Assembly: GCF_000203815.1 (NCBI RefSeq) | Contig: NW_004457695.1 | Span: 310,001-374,000 of the forward strand | Length of the DNA: 64,000 nt | From: Cavenderia fasciculata | Taxonomy: Eukaryota; Evosea; Eumycetozoa; Acytosteliales; Cavenderiaceae | Reading direction: 5' to 3' | Shown: positions 49,931-62,188 of the stretch, one piece after another | Numbering within the stretch: position 1 is the first letter of the stretch | Layout of the letters: every line of letters starts with the position of its first letter | Program-made: the position numbers and the translations under genes | The notes under the pieces: generated by a model | The model's input: the letters and a program-made list of their open reading frames with translations, nothing else | Database searches by the model: none | Told to the model about the DNA's origin: nothing

Positions 49931-49944
49931 GATTGATTTGATTG

Positions 49945-49977
<33 letters not shown>
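49931..49977. repeat. GATT tetranucleotide microsatellite
   Basis: About eleven GATT/GATTT units with one TTTA interruption. Confidence 0.9.
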
Positions 49978-50043
49978 CCGTCAATTCTCCCTACCCACTA
50001 GTACAAGTAGTGGAATGACAGGAGATATAAATATATATCGCAA

Positions 50044-50071
50044 ACAACAACAACAACAACAACAACAACAA
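50044..50071. repeat. CAA trinucleotide microsatellite
   Basis: About nine consecutive ACA/CAA units in noncoding sequence; no open gene surrounds it. Confidence 0.9.
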
Positions 50072-51214
50072 TATGTTTATGTTGGAAATCAGATATGACT
50101 TTATATAAATCAATAGTTGTATTATTATATATGTATGATGAAATTTATAACATAGAAAAGACTATTTATATACTCTTCCAACAATGTACATATCACACAA
50201 TGTGTGTGTTTGATTTATAAACATCACTATCACCCACAAAAATATTAAATCGTATTGTAGGGAGCGAGGTAAGGGTAGGTGAGTGAGTGAGTGATGACTG
50301 TCGGATTTGAAAAAGTATGATGAAAAGGTGAGGTGAGTGATGACGACCAGACCAAAGGAGAGAAGAAAATATTCGATATTGTAGTAGGCATAGCAATTAT
50401 ATCACTCAGTGGGTTGGTGGGTAGCTACTAACCTGTAGGAGGTTATAGATATAGATATGCGATGGGAGGGAGATAGATGATCATTCATCATTGCATTTCC
50501 TTTTTTGGTAATTATTGGTAGTGGTGATGATGAAATAATGATCAAATGGGATGTGTCGGTTATGGCAATAAATACATTCTTGTCCATTGTTGGTTGTTTA
50601 GTTGTTGAATTTGACAATAAAATATAAAAAGTATACTTTTTGATTGAATCAAAAAAGGTTTAAGCTTTTCATCATCATCACAATGATCATACAATTAACA
50701 ATGGTACATACAATTAAATATATATTTGATATGATAGTAGTAGTAGTAGTAGCCAATAAGGGTCAAGTTGTTTTAAAATGGGTGAGAGTAGGGGTGGTGG
50801 AGTGAAAAAAAGAGAGGGAGGTTTGAACCTAGAGTAGGGCAGCCAACTAGATGGATAACTATGATGAAAATAACTGTCATAACCATAATTAAAATTGGAA
50901 TTATTTTCCTTTAAATAAAAAAAATAGAATAAAAAAGGAAGTATGTTCTAAAATAGAGTAGATACGTTGTTGGGATATCTATTTATATATACATAGGTTT
51001 ATATATACAAATAATTGTCGGTTTGTTCATTTGTTTGGTGTGTGTGATGAATAACTTTGATTATCTGACCTCTAAATGAATGAGTCAAACCATCATGAAA
51101 TTCTAATTTTAATTATAATGCATTGATTTGGATTTGGGATTTGGGAATGTGAACAACTTGGACTAATTAGTAACTAGTGACCAATATGTGTTCCTATTAT
51201 TGTCTATTGTCTGG

Positions 51215-51233
51215 TTATTGTTGCTGTTGACTA

Positions 51234-51267
<34 letters not shown>

Positions 51268-52923
51268 CTACTTTGTCTAAACTCTCAAGGTATCTATAAT
51301 GGGAACGTGATTGTTCATAAAATTGATTTGGATGATTAACAACTGTAAAATTGGTTCTATTCTTTGGATGAAGAAAAGCAAAATGTTTTCCACATGCAAC
51401 CTTAAAATAATAAATAAAAAATAATAAATAAATTAATTCAATAATGATTTGATTTGATTTGATAATATTTTGTTTGTTTGTTTACTTACATTCATTGAAA
51501 TTTTAGAAGTAACCAACATATCTTCAATGACAAATTGATCAATATTTAAAGATTGTAATTTTTGTTGAAGTTTGTCAGACTCCCACATATAGGGACATCC
51601 ATGAACTTGTTCAATTGCATTTGGTATTTTCTGTTGGATCTTGAGACAGGCATAGGGAGAGTACGAGGTAGCCTTTCCTTCAAGACCATAGGTATGACGG
51701 AACGTGTAGGAATAGTCTTTGTCAAAATCGGCACCAGACACCTTTTTCGAAAACATTTGTTTCCAATAGACGATGGCATCTTCATAGACAAACCCAATAC
51801 CCTTGAGAAAGGTGGAGAATTGGAGACGACCTTCATGCTTGAGTTTACCAGTTTGAACGAGTGTATCGTGCATGACACGCATACACAATGGGAACGATGT
51901 CTTGGAGAGTGGTGCAATTTCAAGAGGTCCCACTCTACCCTGTACCTTGGTGGTCGCATTACCAAGTGGATTGTTGCATTTAGGTAATGTGGCAAAGAAA
52001 TCGTAAATGTCTGGGAACTGCATCTTTAATCGTTCCTTTTCCTCTCTAACAGCATCCAATGTAAATTGCAAGTATGAACGATACGTCTCTGCTACGACAT
52101 CAGCAATATCACTACGTAGAATATACGCCACACCCTTTTGAACTACAACCTTTTTTCTCATCACCAAATAAGGTACTTCTTGAAATGCAATCTTTATAAA
52201 TGTATCATTTCCAAATGGTTTTATATTTAAATTTGCTTTTGATTTTCTCTAAACAATCAAACAAAACAAACAAAATAAACAAATACATATTAATATTTCC
52301 TGCTGTCTTTGTCTTTTCTTGTCTTTGTTTCTTTTCATTCTTTTTTTTTAATTACATACATAAATATAATTTAAACTGTCTTTATATTGATCAAATTCTT
52401 CAGTTGATACTGGGTTCCAGCCAAATTCAGAATATTGTTGAAGAAAAGATTGAGTTTCTGCAGCGGTTGCTTGTTCCAATCGGTATTTCAATAGATTGAT
52501 TTCTTGTTGAATGAACCAATCACGATCGTCCGATGTACACATTGCCAAACGTAACAAAAAGTGTGAACATTCATCTTTATATTGATACAACTCTTCACTT
52601 TGATTGATAAACTCTACCAATCCCGATCTCATTGCTTCATCAAACTCTAATTTATTATTACCTGATATATTTGTCTTTGCATCTGATATTGTCTTTAATA
52701 CTAATAAATATAGATAGATAGATTAGTAACTAACTTAAGTATGTGAATAGTTTGAAAGTAATAATACAATACACTGTAATCTACTTAGACACATATGTTC
52801 TATTTGAGATGCATTGATGTGGTCGAGTGATGGTGGACTACAATACAACGATAACTTGTATCTATAATCTCTATCTTGTAATTGAACTGGTTGTTGTAAT
52901 TTAGGTTTCTTTATAACTTGCAT
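51215..52923 (-). CDS. prim2: DNA primase large subunit (PRIM2)
   Basis: Four exons on the minus strand: 52923-52773, 52700-52360, 52248-51490, 51400-51215, giving 478 residues; all GT-AG with consistent phases. The protein is the Fe-S subunit of the polymerase alpha-primase complex, which helps start RNA primers in replication. The four cluster cysteines are visible: FPLCMRVMHD (about 284), YSPYACLK (about 365), VHGCPY (about 380) and VACGKHF (about 420), with spacing as in the human protein. Other hallmarks are GRLQFSTFLKGIGFV and the YSYTFRHTYG segment. The C-terminus has the expected NHPNQFYEQSR followed by poly-Asn and Gln from a genomic ATT repeat (51236-51267). A decayed partial copy lies at 58512-59330. 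Confidence 0.95.
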
Positions 52924-53447
52924 CTTCTTTTAACAAACAATCTATCTATCTATATATATATATAAATTAGTCTACTAATATTAATAGAGTTAAAGTAAAG
53001 TAGTAGAAGTATTTTCTCGAACCCTGAAAGTGTGTAATTATATAAAAAAAAGGAGGGAACTTTTTCAAATTTTTTGCGAACCACGCAAAGGTTGAAACTT
53101 TGACCATGAGTGCACATCGGGCATCTTGTTTCTTGAAAAGTAGTTATGCCATTTCCAACAATCGATCAGTTTAAAGAGAGTAATAATGGTAAGTGATTTC
53201 GTACAAAGGTCTATTAACCTTCAAACTCTAACATCTTCACACGCACCTCTAACTATTTTCAAAGAAGATGGGTAAATAAAAGCTCAAATAGTTTCATCAT
53301 GGTCATGGATGCTTAAAAAAGATTTATTTATTTATTTATTTATTTATTTATTAATTGTTGGTGTGCTTGTTTTTTTTTTTGTGTTGATGATATTATTATT
53401 ATTGTTATCATGAATGTGTTGTATTATTAATTATTATTATTTTTTTT
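52924..53447. other. Intergenic region with primase promoter
   Basis: 524 bp. The part next to the primase start (to about 53170) recurs at about 59040-59330 beside the primase pseudogene, including a TATAAAAA-like stretch followed by GGAGGGAACTTTTT, so it is the likely promoter. A TTTA run lies at 53322-53352. A possible mini-exon ATG near 53146 with a GTAAGT donor leads to no gene. Confidence 0.55.
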
Positions 53448-56400
53448 TTAAAGGGTTGAATAAGAGGTACCTTCGAGATAACGATCTACTCCATCGACAA
53501 GGACCATTTCAGGCATTGATGCAACCATAATAAAACGATTACCTCTGCCTGGTTTGCTGTTACCATAGACAAGAGCATCCCATTGACCATAGGAACAATC
53601 ATTGATGTTATAAGAGTAGATAACTTCAAATATACCGTTGGATTGCCATCCCTTTCTGCATCGCTGTCTACTAGCTGGGGATTGGGAAAGGACTTGGTTG
53701 GTCTTTAGATTTGTGAGGGTATAGCTGAGTTGGCCATAAGAGGCAAACAAGAAAGAGGAGCCCATGAAATTATCGGTCTTTTCAGTTGGGTACAATGAAT
53801 AGTTGTCATATAGACCAGACACCTTGAATTTACCCCAAACGACTGCACCAGTTGCCGTACGATAAACAACTGCTGTTTCACCTTCATTTTCAGAGTGAGA
53901 TCCTGGTGGAGGGATTTGAAGGTATCTAAGGTAGAGATAGATAGAGTTAGTTTTAATTAATTGAAAAGGGAGAATATAAGTTGGATAAAATTATAATTAT
54001 AATTACCTCATTGTTGGATAATCATTGGTGTTGGCACCATCAATACACCAACCTAAACTTTTAGAACCAGCTGCATTAACTCCGTGGATACAAGCACCCT
54101 TGGTGGTTACTTCTAGTGCCGCTGTTACATAATTGGAGTTTCTATAGTCTACACGCCATTGGGTGAATGGGTTGGACGATCGAGGACTTCTATTGGTAAA
54201 ATAGATGGTCATGGTCATATCCGAGACCTCGAGAGATGCAGAGAGATAGTCTCTTCCATTGGTGATGAATTGACCCGACTTGATTTCACGGTTGTTTGGA
54301 TCCAAGGTATCGAGGAAACTACCTGGGATGAGAGCGATACGGTTGGATTGAGCAGCTCCGAATCTGCCCCATACCATCTTGCCGGCTGCGTTGGTCATGA
54401 CAATACCCCATTCTCTGCCATAGGCACCTGGTTGAAGGATATTGACCATAGTTGCACCAAGATTTTGAGTGTAGGTACAGTATGTGGCGGCCCCAGACAT
54501 AATTGGAGCAATACATAGATTACCATCACCTTGGAGAGTGGCCATGTAGGTTAGCTTACTATCAACAGCCTCATTTGATGTCCAAATCATACCAGAGTCA
54601 CTGCGGAATAACTTGAAGTTGCCCTGGCCGAGAGTCAAACCAGCACTAACGCCACCATTAGCATTTAGTTGATAGTTGGGGAATACAGACGAATAAATGG
54701 TGTTTGGACCAAACACTTCATTATAATCCATCAACGCACCAAGTTCAAATCCAATTGCTTTATCGGTGTGCACTGAAGCTGTTGGTGTTGGGACACTCCA
54801 TAGTTGTTTCTGATCGGTAGAGTCACAAGTGACATAGGGGAGATCAGCTGCAATTTCATTGGATAGATCCTTTGATCCACATGCACTTGGATGAGAGATG
54901 GTGCATGTATAGGTTTGTGCTGGTGATTCGGTACAAGTAAATGGAGTGGCAGTGGCGGCACATTGGAACTTGGTGATAAAGGTACGAGTGGATTGCGTGT
55001 ATCTAAGATTGATTCCTTTGCCAAGACCGCTACCAATCGTGACGAGGTTTTGAGTCGACGAAACACCAGTTGCAAAGATAGCTCCAGATTTGGGTGAGTA
55101 TTGACAAGATTGGAGGGTGGCATCGTTACAACTTGGTGGGGAAGCATTGCAGACACTGAAAAACATACGATAGTTGTTATTATCGGTATCATAGTTGGAT
55201 GTCAGCGATACATTGTAGGCAGCAGATGAGAGTGGCGACAAATCATAACGGTATCCATTACCGTCAGTGAAGAAGCATGTTGAGGGTGCAGAGAGACATT
55301 TACCAGAGTTGGTATTTTTGATAGTGAATTGGTTGCTCGAGGACGCGGTGTAAATGAACTTGTGATAAGATTGGTCGTTGGAAAAATCTGCAAGAATAGT
55401 GTTGTCCAAACTTTGATGGAGGTGCAACTTTGTCAGAGTATTGGTGAGCATACGAGCCGTTGGTCTGAGAGTAAATCTCCAAATTTGAAGACCATTGGTG
55501 TGGTCACAGCTTCTCAACGATGGCTTGCCCGTGGTGGCACTGGCTGACAAACAGAGATTGTTGTAGAAATTGTTCTTGAGTTGTTTGAATACATTGTCTT
55601 CAGGACCCTTTGTGTGAGCATCGGTGTTGACGGCAGAAGTGACACTGTACCATGCGATACCTTGGTTGACAAATCCTGGGATGTAGTGTTCGTGTGACAT
55701 GGCCTGGAAGTATCCAACGGTCGAAGCATGGCGATAAATGGGAGTTCTGTCGGCCGCAGCAGTGGTGAAGACATTGAATACTGGACCATCCTCGGTAAAC
55801 AGAGTACCATCAATGGCCGTTGGGTTGGAACCAATGTGATATTGGTAGATGGTTTGTCCGGGGGTAGCAGTCTTTGATGAGAATTGATAGACAGTTGAAG
55901 TGGAAGTGTCACCAGAGTTGTAGGTGAATGCTCCAAACACTTGGCCCACAAGCTCAGGACTTTGAGGATCTCGATAAATACTTAGCCTGGCCGACATGCT
56001 CATCCAGGAAAGTGCTTGGTGGTATTTGTAGATGATGACTGGGATCTTTGGTTTGGAAGGGATAGGAACAGTCGAGAAGAGGTAGATGATCGAGCTGGCA
56101 GCTTGACTGTTTGAAGTAAGGGTTGCTCCATCCTGTAAAACATTACCAATGTATCTCGATCCTACACAGGCACCAGAGAGGTAATACCCGTCACCATAGG
56201 TCGTTGTGACAGTAGATGGACTCGTTTTAGTGTCACCGATAGCTTGGCTGACGAAACCTTTGGAAGAGTTGAACGAGACACGATTAATGTAGTCGCCATA
56301 GTAGGTGGTGACTGAATTGATATAGTCTGGCTTGTAATAGACGACTGTGCCTGCAAGAACAACAGTATCACCTGTGACTTCATCAAACCCAGCCAAGGCC

Positions 56401-57747
56401 GACGTAAAGGGTGGTACATTTTGAATGAATCGCAAGCCAGTGACACCATCGACATAGTTGTGAGTGATGGTAATGTATTGGTGTTGGTCATACACTTTGA
56501 TTTGGCCGACCGATGGCATTCGAGTGGCCATACATGGATTAGTGTTGGCTTTTAAAGGGTTTGGGAAACTCATACCAGATGGTACTGTACCTTCATCTAA
56601 AAAATACAAGAGAGAAGAGTAATTACATGGATTAGTAGATGGTAATCGGATTGATGGTTTGTATCTATACTATTCGCGAAACATACTTGCACTACTAACT
56701 TGATAAACAGAATACGTTTGGAGTTTACCGACAAGAGGAGAATACATGGTCTTGATTGGTCTTGGTGGTGCACCGTAGGGGTACTTGATAGGATCCAAGT
56801 AATTCCAGTAGTAGGCTTGGTCGTGAACACCAAGTGCCATCATAATGACATACTGAGCAACCTTGTTGTACTCGTCGACTGGAAGAGTGGCGGCATTGTT
56901 GAGAGTGGCCGTATATCTCGAGTAGATATCGTTGACATGGTTGCTGGCATCGGTAGCAAAGGTGGCCAATAGACTTTGGAGATAATTCTTTTCTTCATAG
57001 GTGTAACCGATTTTATAGACGTCTGCAATTTGGTCACGAAGCAGTCCGAGATACAAGTTGGTGTATTGGACAAACAATGGAAGAGCTGCGGCCTTGACGT
57101 TTAACGATTTTGTTTCATCGGAAACTCCAAAAAAGAATTTGCTCTTGAGAGGGAACAAATAAAGGTTTCTAAAGTAGGTTGCAAAGGCACTCTTGTCCCT
57201 TTCGCCAGACGGGTCGCCACATTTGACTCGGATATCATTTGGGCCAGCCTCCATGCATACAAAGTATGATTCCTTAAAAGAGGCTAGAATGGCTTTGAGA
57301 TCAACTTGCATGGTCATCAGATCATTACATTCGATGGCATAGACAATCGTATCTTTGATATACTTGGCAAGCAATTCAGTCGTGTCTGTCCTTACGTCAA
57401 ACATCTTGGCCAACTGACCAGCAAGAGCACTAACTGCTCCACCAACAGCTCCACCAGCAACAACACCAACAGCACTACCAAGTGCCCCAGTCGCAGCGTC
57501 TACCATCTTATTCCAGGCACTATAAATATATATAGAGAGATACATGGATATTTAGGAATTTGTAAATAAATAAATAATACTATAGCAGTGACCATGCAAA
57601 AAAGTTTTGATATACTACATACATTCCAGCTTCGTAAGAGTCAAGGTCTCCAATAGCTGTACAAGGATCTTGTTGACCAATGACTATATTAGTCATTAGC
57701 AATAAAGCTATGAATAAATAGGTTATGGTTCTCTTCCTATTTATCAT
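53448..57747 (-). CDS. Secreted Cry-like (Endotoxin_N) protein with lectin-like domains
   Basis: Four exons on the minus strand: 57747-57623, 57519-56687, 56596-54007, 53925-53448, giving 1341 residues with consistent phases. A signal peptide is clear (basic start, long hydrophobic core, about residues 1-25, ending near VIGQQ). Residues about 45-310 are helical and resemble domain I of Bacillus Cry delta-endotoxins, including the LPLFVQYTNLYLGLLRDQI helix and the NHVNDIYSRY segment. The middle (about 320-650) is beta-rich with Tyr/Phe repeats of a DUF5648-like kind (IYRHASTVGYFQAM). A ricin-type segment follows (LCLSASATTGKPSLRSCD), then a bulb-lectin-like segment (LQGDGNLCIA). I infer an exported, sugar-binding, possibly membrane-acting protein. 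Endotoxin_N proteins have been noted in Dictyostelium as candidates for transfer from bacteria. No break is seen. Confidence 0.82.
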
Positions 57748-57777
57748 TCTTTAATTATTATTTAATTATTATTCTCA

Positions 57778-57779
57778 AA

Positions 57780-57814
<35 letters not shown>
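57778..57814. repeat. ATT trinucleotide microsatellite
   Basis: About twelve ATT units immediately upstream of the Cry-like gene start, on its sense strand AAT. Confidence 0.9.
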
Positions 57815-57819
<5 letters not shown>

Positions 57820-58434
57820 TTCTATCTATTACTTTGTTGTGAAAAGAAGAAATAAATAAATGAATAATAGTATATGTTGAATGATGATAATAAGAGTGCT
57901 CCGTTTAAATAGTTTTCCATTGTTCGCTCTTTGAAGATATGTTAAGAGAGCCATTATTCTTGACACAAACTTGTTGGTTGAACATCTCGCCACCAACGTT
58001 GGTACCTTGCATTGATTAAATATCAGTGCTTACGTAGTTTTGGGCTAAACTGCAAGTGTGATCTAGAAACCTTGAAATAGAATGAAAGCAGTCTTTTGTC
58101 ACTTTACTATGGGTCTTTGGGGCCCTCGATAGATAGGTGTATTGACTATCACAACGATGATGATTGTCAAATTGCAAGAGGTGACCAGAGTTGCACAATC
58201 TCATTTGACCTGTCAAAGAAGTGGCACTATAGGTATGCAAAGTTTGAAGCGAGACGATAACGACAAAAGATATTCGTATAATCAAATGTTTCAACACAAA
58301 ACCCAATCAACTGACCACGTATGCATTCTGCGCCCGATAATAACAAAGATACTTTGTTTGCACGAGGAACACGCAACCTAAAATTAAAAAAATAATAAAT
58401 AATTAATTTAATTGTTAAAAATCAAAACACTCTG

Positions 58435-58461
58435 TGTGAGAGAATTTTGCGGTCTCTCACA
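58435..58461. repeat. Inverted repeat, 9-bp arms
   Basis: TGTGAGAGA and TCTCTCACA are perfectly complementary and separated by nine bases (ATTTTGCGG). It could form a hairpin in RNA or bind a dimeric protein. Confidence 0.8.
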
Positions 58462-58511
58462 AATTTATATGAGTTTTGCGAAAAACCCAGCGCTGTTGTT
58501 TTGACTTCTCA

Positions 58512-59330
58512 CAATTCAATAATGATTTGATTATATTTTGTTTATTTGTTTGTTTGTTTGTTTGTTTCTACTTTCTACTACATACATTGAAATTTTAGAA
58601 GTAATATTTTCTGTTGATCTTGAGACAGGCATAGGGAGTACGAGGTAGCCTTTCCTTCAAGACCATAGGTATAGGTATGACGGAACGTGTAGGAATAGTC
58701 TTTGTCAAAATCGAAAACATTTGTTTCCAATAGACGACATATGTCATTTCATTTGTAGGTATTTGATTTTCTCTAAACATCAATAAATAAATATTAATAT
58801 TAATATTCTTTTCTTTTTTTTTGTGCATAGCTTACGCAAATAATTTAAAGAGTCTTTATATCTTTAGTTGATACAGGGTTCCAGCCAAATTCAGAATATT
58901 GTTGAAGAAAAGATTGAGTTTCTGCAGCGGTTGCTTGTTCCAATCGGCGGTATTTCAATAGATTGATTTCTTGTTGAATGAACCAATCACGATCTGATTG
59001 CTTCATCAAACTAAATTAGTCAGGTAATAATTTATAACTTTCATCTTTTAACAAACAATTCTTCTATCTATATATATAATATAAATGAGTCTACTAATAT
59101 TAATAGAGTTAATGTAAAGTAGAAGTAGTAGAAGTAAAGTATCTACTCTACACTAAAAGTGTGTCTTTTATAAAAAGGAGGGAACTTTTTATTTTTCAAA
59201 AAATTTATTTTTGTATACATATATTTTCGAGCGGCTGAAACCTCGACTTTGTTTTTGTTGTCTCAATTTCCATCTTGTTTCTTGAATGAAAGCAGAAACA
59301 AATATGTCATTTCATTTCCAACAACTATCA
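58512..59330 (-). pseudogene. Decayed partial copy of the primase large subunit gene and promoter
   Basis: Blocks match the primase gene at 51430-53170 in the same orientation: the exon 3 end and its intron, a short YSPYACLK/YTFRH-type piece with internal deletions (58600-58740), the exon 2 segment on both sides of TTGTTGAAGAAAAGATTGAG (about 58860-59030), and the promoter with GGAGGGAACTTTTT (about 59175). Exon 1 and most of exon 3, including most of the Fe-S cysteine region, are missing and frames are broken. Confidence 0.88.
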
Positions 59331-59406
59331 TCATTGAGTTGATGGTATTTCACATTCATTCATCATTCATCTATAATAGTTACAAAGAATAAGAGAGAGA
59401 GAGAGT

Positions 59407-62188
59407 ATGACTACTTCTACTTCTACTACTACTAGTATTGATACAATCTTTAAACAGATTATCAATAACATTGTACTCAGAGAAAAGATATTCAAAGGTG
59501 TATATGATATTCATACACTTTTAAAAGTCTATTCAAGAAGAAAGGAGTCTGCGTTGATTAGTCTGACTGATTACATCAATTTTAAGAGACCCGATTTGTT
59601 TATCAAACACTTTGACACTGTATTGAATTCAGTCTTATCAATCCTTGATAACTGTGATCCCAATGTTAAATCATCAGAGTTGAACGATGTATGTATATTA
59701 ATGAATTAATTTGTTCATATATTTATGAATGGTTGTAGTTGTTAACTTGACCTCTTATTTCTTTCTATCTATCTTCTAGAATCAAAGAGTACGAGCATTC
59801 TTTGAAGACCTTTTAACAACTGCCGCAAAGAATCAAAACCATATTATTTTTAAATATTTGGTTGAAAGATATCAACAATATCAACAACAACAAACTACCA
59901 ATAATGAAAATACTACCATTCTTTGTTTAGTAACTCATTTTTATGGAAGTAATCAGATGATTGTACAATCATCATTACAATTTACAAGATTAGTATTAGA
60001 TTATATCAAAGATGGTTTAATATCTTTGAAATCAGAGAGTATTGGTGAATTTACTCAATATGCAATCACGGTTGCATTATCTCATATTGATTTGGACACT
60101 TTGGTACTTGTAAAGAAGTTGTATCCCCAACACCCAGATCCATACTATCCATCACCAATCATTTTCGATGGCTTTTTTAAAAACAACACCAATGCCCAAG
60201 ACCAAAAGAATATGTTGGATTATGTTATTCAAAATGGTGTCATCAATATACGTTTAATTCCACAAGCTATGAGAGCATTATTGATCAAGTTGTTACGACC
60301 TGTTCCCTCCACTTCATCCTCTTCATCCACTACTACTTTATATCAACTATCACCAACCTACAAACCAACCATTAAAATGATATTAAACAACTATAGAGAA
60401 CACTTGACATTACCCAATCTATGTAGTATTGATGATATGATCAATACTATCAACAATGACGGTGATGATAGTGATGATACTATCATATTGTATCAATACA
60501 TTTTTTTGATTAATTATGGAACAAAGAAAATGGATATGTGGCCATTGGGAAATGACCAATCTAAAAAGATTGGCTATTTAGAGTATTTGATCGAGAAACA
60601 AAAACAAACCAAATCAATGGAGGCATTTTGGGAGTTGTCTGCTATTCTCAGAGTTGCTCTTTATATTGGTCACCAACCTACAATTGATTGGTGTTTGCAA
60701 GAGATTGGGTCATCTCAAACAGGTCCGGCTACTGAAGGATTTGTCTATGATACATTAGATATTTGTCCTTCCATCTTGACAATTGACCTGTTGAAAAAGT
60801 CACCATCCCTATGTCACAAATCCATCCTCTTCAATACAATTGAACAACTTCACGATAACAAATCATCACCATCGTTGTCTTTATCAATCAAACAAGTATT
60901 GGAATATTTATTGTCAGGTGACGATGAAGAGGTCGTTTTGGATGACAGGGAATATGTAAAGGCAATAGGTGAGGCAATAAGAAACAACGATCTTGAAACT
61001 CTTAAATTGGTGATGAATTGTTCGAGTTTGACAAGTTCGTATCAAATCGATGCAGAACTATTTGAAAATGCAAATCAAGAGGTGGTAGAATACATATTCT
61101 CAATGGTAAAAGAGTATCCCGACTATTTCAATATCAATCCTCACTCTGACAAGGTGATCAATCCAATAGCTGCCAGGGCCATGTTGACCCACCTCCAAAA
61201 GGAAATAGAGTATGATCTTATTGTATACTATCTGTCTTGTATTTGCAGTGCTGGAAAAGACCTCACTGCTTTAAAAGAGGTTCTTGGCGAGCTTGGACCT
61301 CTTCCCAAACCATCTTGGAATACTTCCAACGAAGGATTTCTTCAAGATCTTATCGATGCAAAACATTATGAAACGGCATCATATATCTTGGAATACTTTG
61401 TATCCGCCAAACATGCTAGAGATGATTATCTCGATAGTTTGGAACCATTTGGCAATAAACATGTTGACCAAGACTACGTGCACTATCTGTCATCAATCTC
61501 TATGGCCTTGTCAAATGACCAGTATGAATTGGCTGACCGTTTAATCGAATACTTTTCATTAGATGATCGTGTAGCAGCATCAACCAATCGATTCATCCAT
61601 TTTGACACTGCGTCTCACCTGATTGCCTATTCTTGGACTCTTTCAGACACCCAATTTAATCATCTCTGGGAACTCTTTTACGGTCAGGATATTATAGATC
61701 GTCGTAGTAGTATCAGTATCAACAACAACATTGACAAACCAAACTATTTTACAAAGTTACATTTGACAATCAACTATATCATCCAAACTATATTAGATCT
61801 TATAACGTATAGAGTCACCAACATTAACCATCGATTTATTGCGTGTGACATTTCAAACCAACAACATTTCCAACAACTCCAACATCACATTGACCGTATC
61901 ATCAATCGATACACCATCTTTATGAACCAATACCAACACTTGAAGCATTTAGGTTTGGAACCATTAGATGCACCTTTCAGTGTATCGGTATTGTCCGGTT
62001 CCCAATTTGACACACAAACACTATGGTCATCAACATCGGCTTCCATTTATCAATATCTTGGTACTAGATTCTACACCAACAAGTCCTCCTCCGACCCTCT
62101 CGAAAAAATCAACCAATACACTGAAACTGAATATCAAGTATTAATGAATCAAGCTATTAGATTTCATTATTTAAATTATAAATTATAA
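59407..62188 (+). CDS. Large hypothetical protein of an apparent dictyostelid family
   Basis: Two exons, 59407-59688 and 59780-62188, joined in phase 0 (GTATGT...TCTAG), giving 896 residues. The N-terminus is Ser/Thr-rich, followed by an IFKQIINNIVLREKIFKGVY motif of the kind I associate with large expanded families in these amoebae. The remainder is helical, with units such as LDTLVLVKKLYPQHPDP and ILEYFVSAKHARDD that resemble degenerate ankyrin or helical repeats. No catalytic motif, signal peptide or membrane segment is seen. The function is unknown. Confidence 0.75.

Larger units (their letters stand above)
46827..51214. other. Long noncoding region upstream of the phosphodiesterase gene
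   Basis: 4.4 kb without a convincing gene. It holds many simple repeats: TCA/GTG-type mixed triplets, a GATT run (about 49931-49977), a CAA run (50044-50071), GTGAGTGAGTGAG, a TAGTAG run near 50738, and a GGGTGGGTGGG block (48873-48891). Both bounding genes are on the minus strand, so this is downstream of the primase gene and upstream of the phosphodiesterase. In D. discoideum, pdsA is controlled by several promoters spread over kilobases, so a large regulatory region would fit. Confidence 0.6.
57748..58511. other. Intergenic region upstream of the Cry-like gene
   Basis: 0.76 kb. It contains an ATT microsatellite (about 57778-57814), then a stretch of unusually balanced composition (about 57900-58380) with short frames on both strands but no domain I recognise, and a 9-bp inverted repeat at 58435-58461. 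The Cry-like gene promoter should lie in the first part. Confidence 0.5.

Noticed and set aside
50226-50242. ACCCACAA motif resembling the upstream element of dictyostelid small noncoding RNAs
   Set aside because: The sequence about 60 bases downstream shows no recognisable small RNA start, and the match is short enough to be chance.
53146-53280. Possible mini-exon starting ATGCCATTTCCAACAATC with a GTAAGT donor
   Set aside because: The likely acceptor leads within a few codons to a stop; no downstream coding exon on the + strand.
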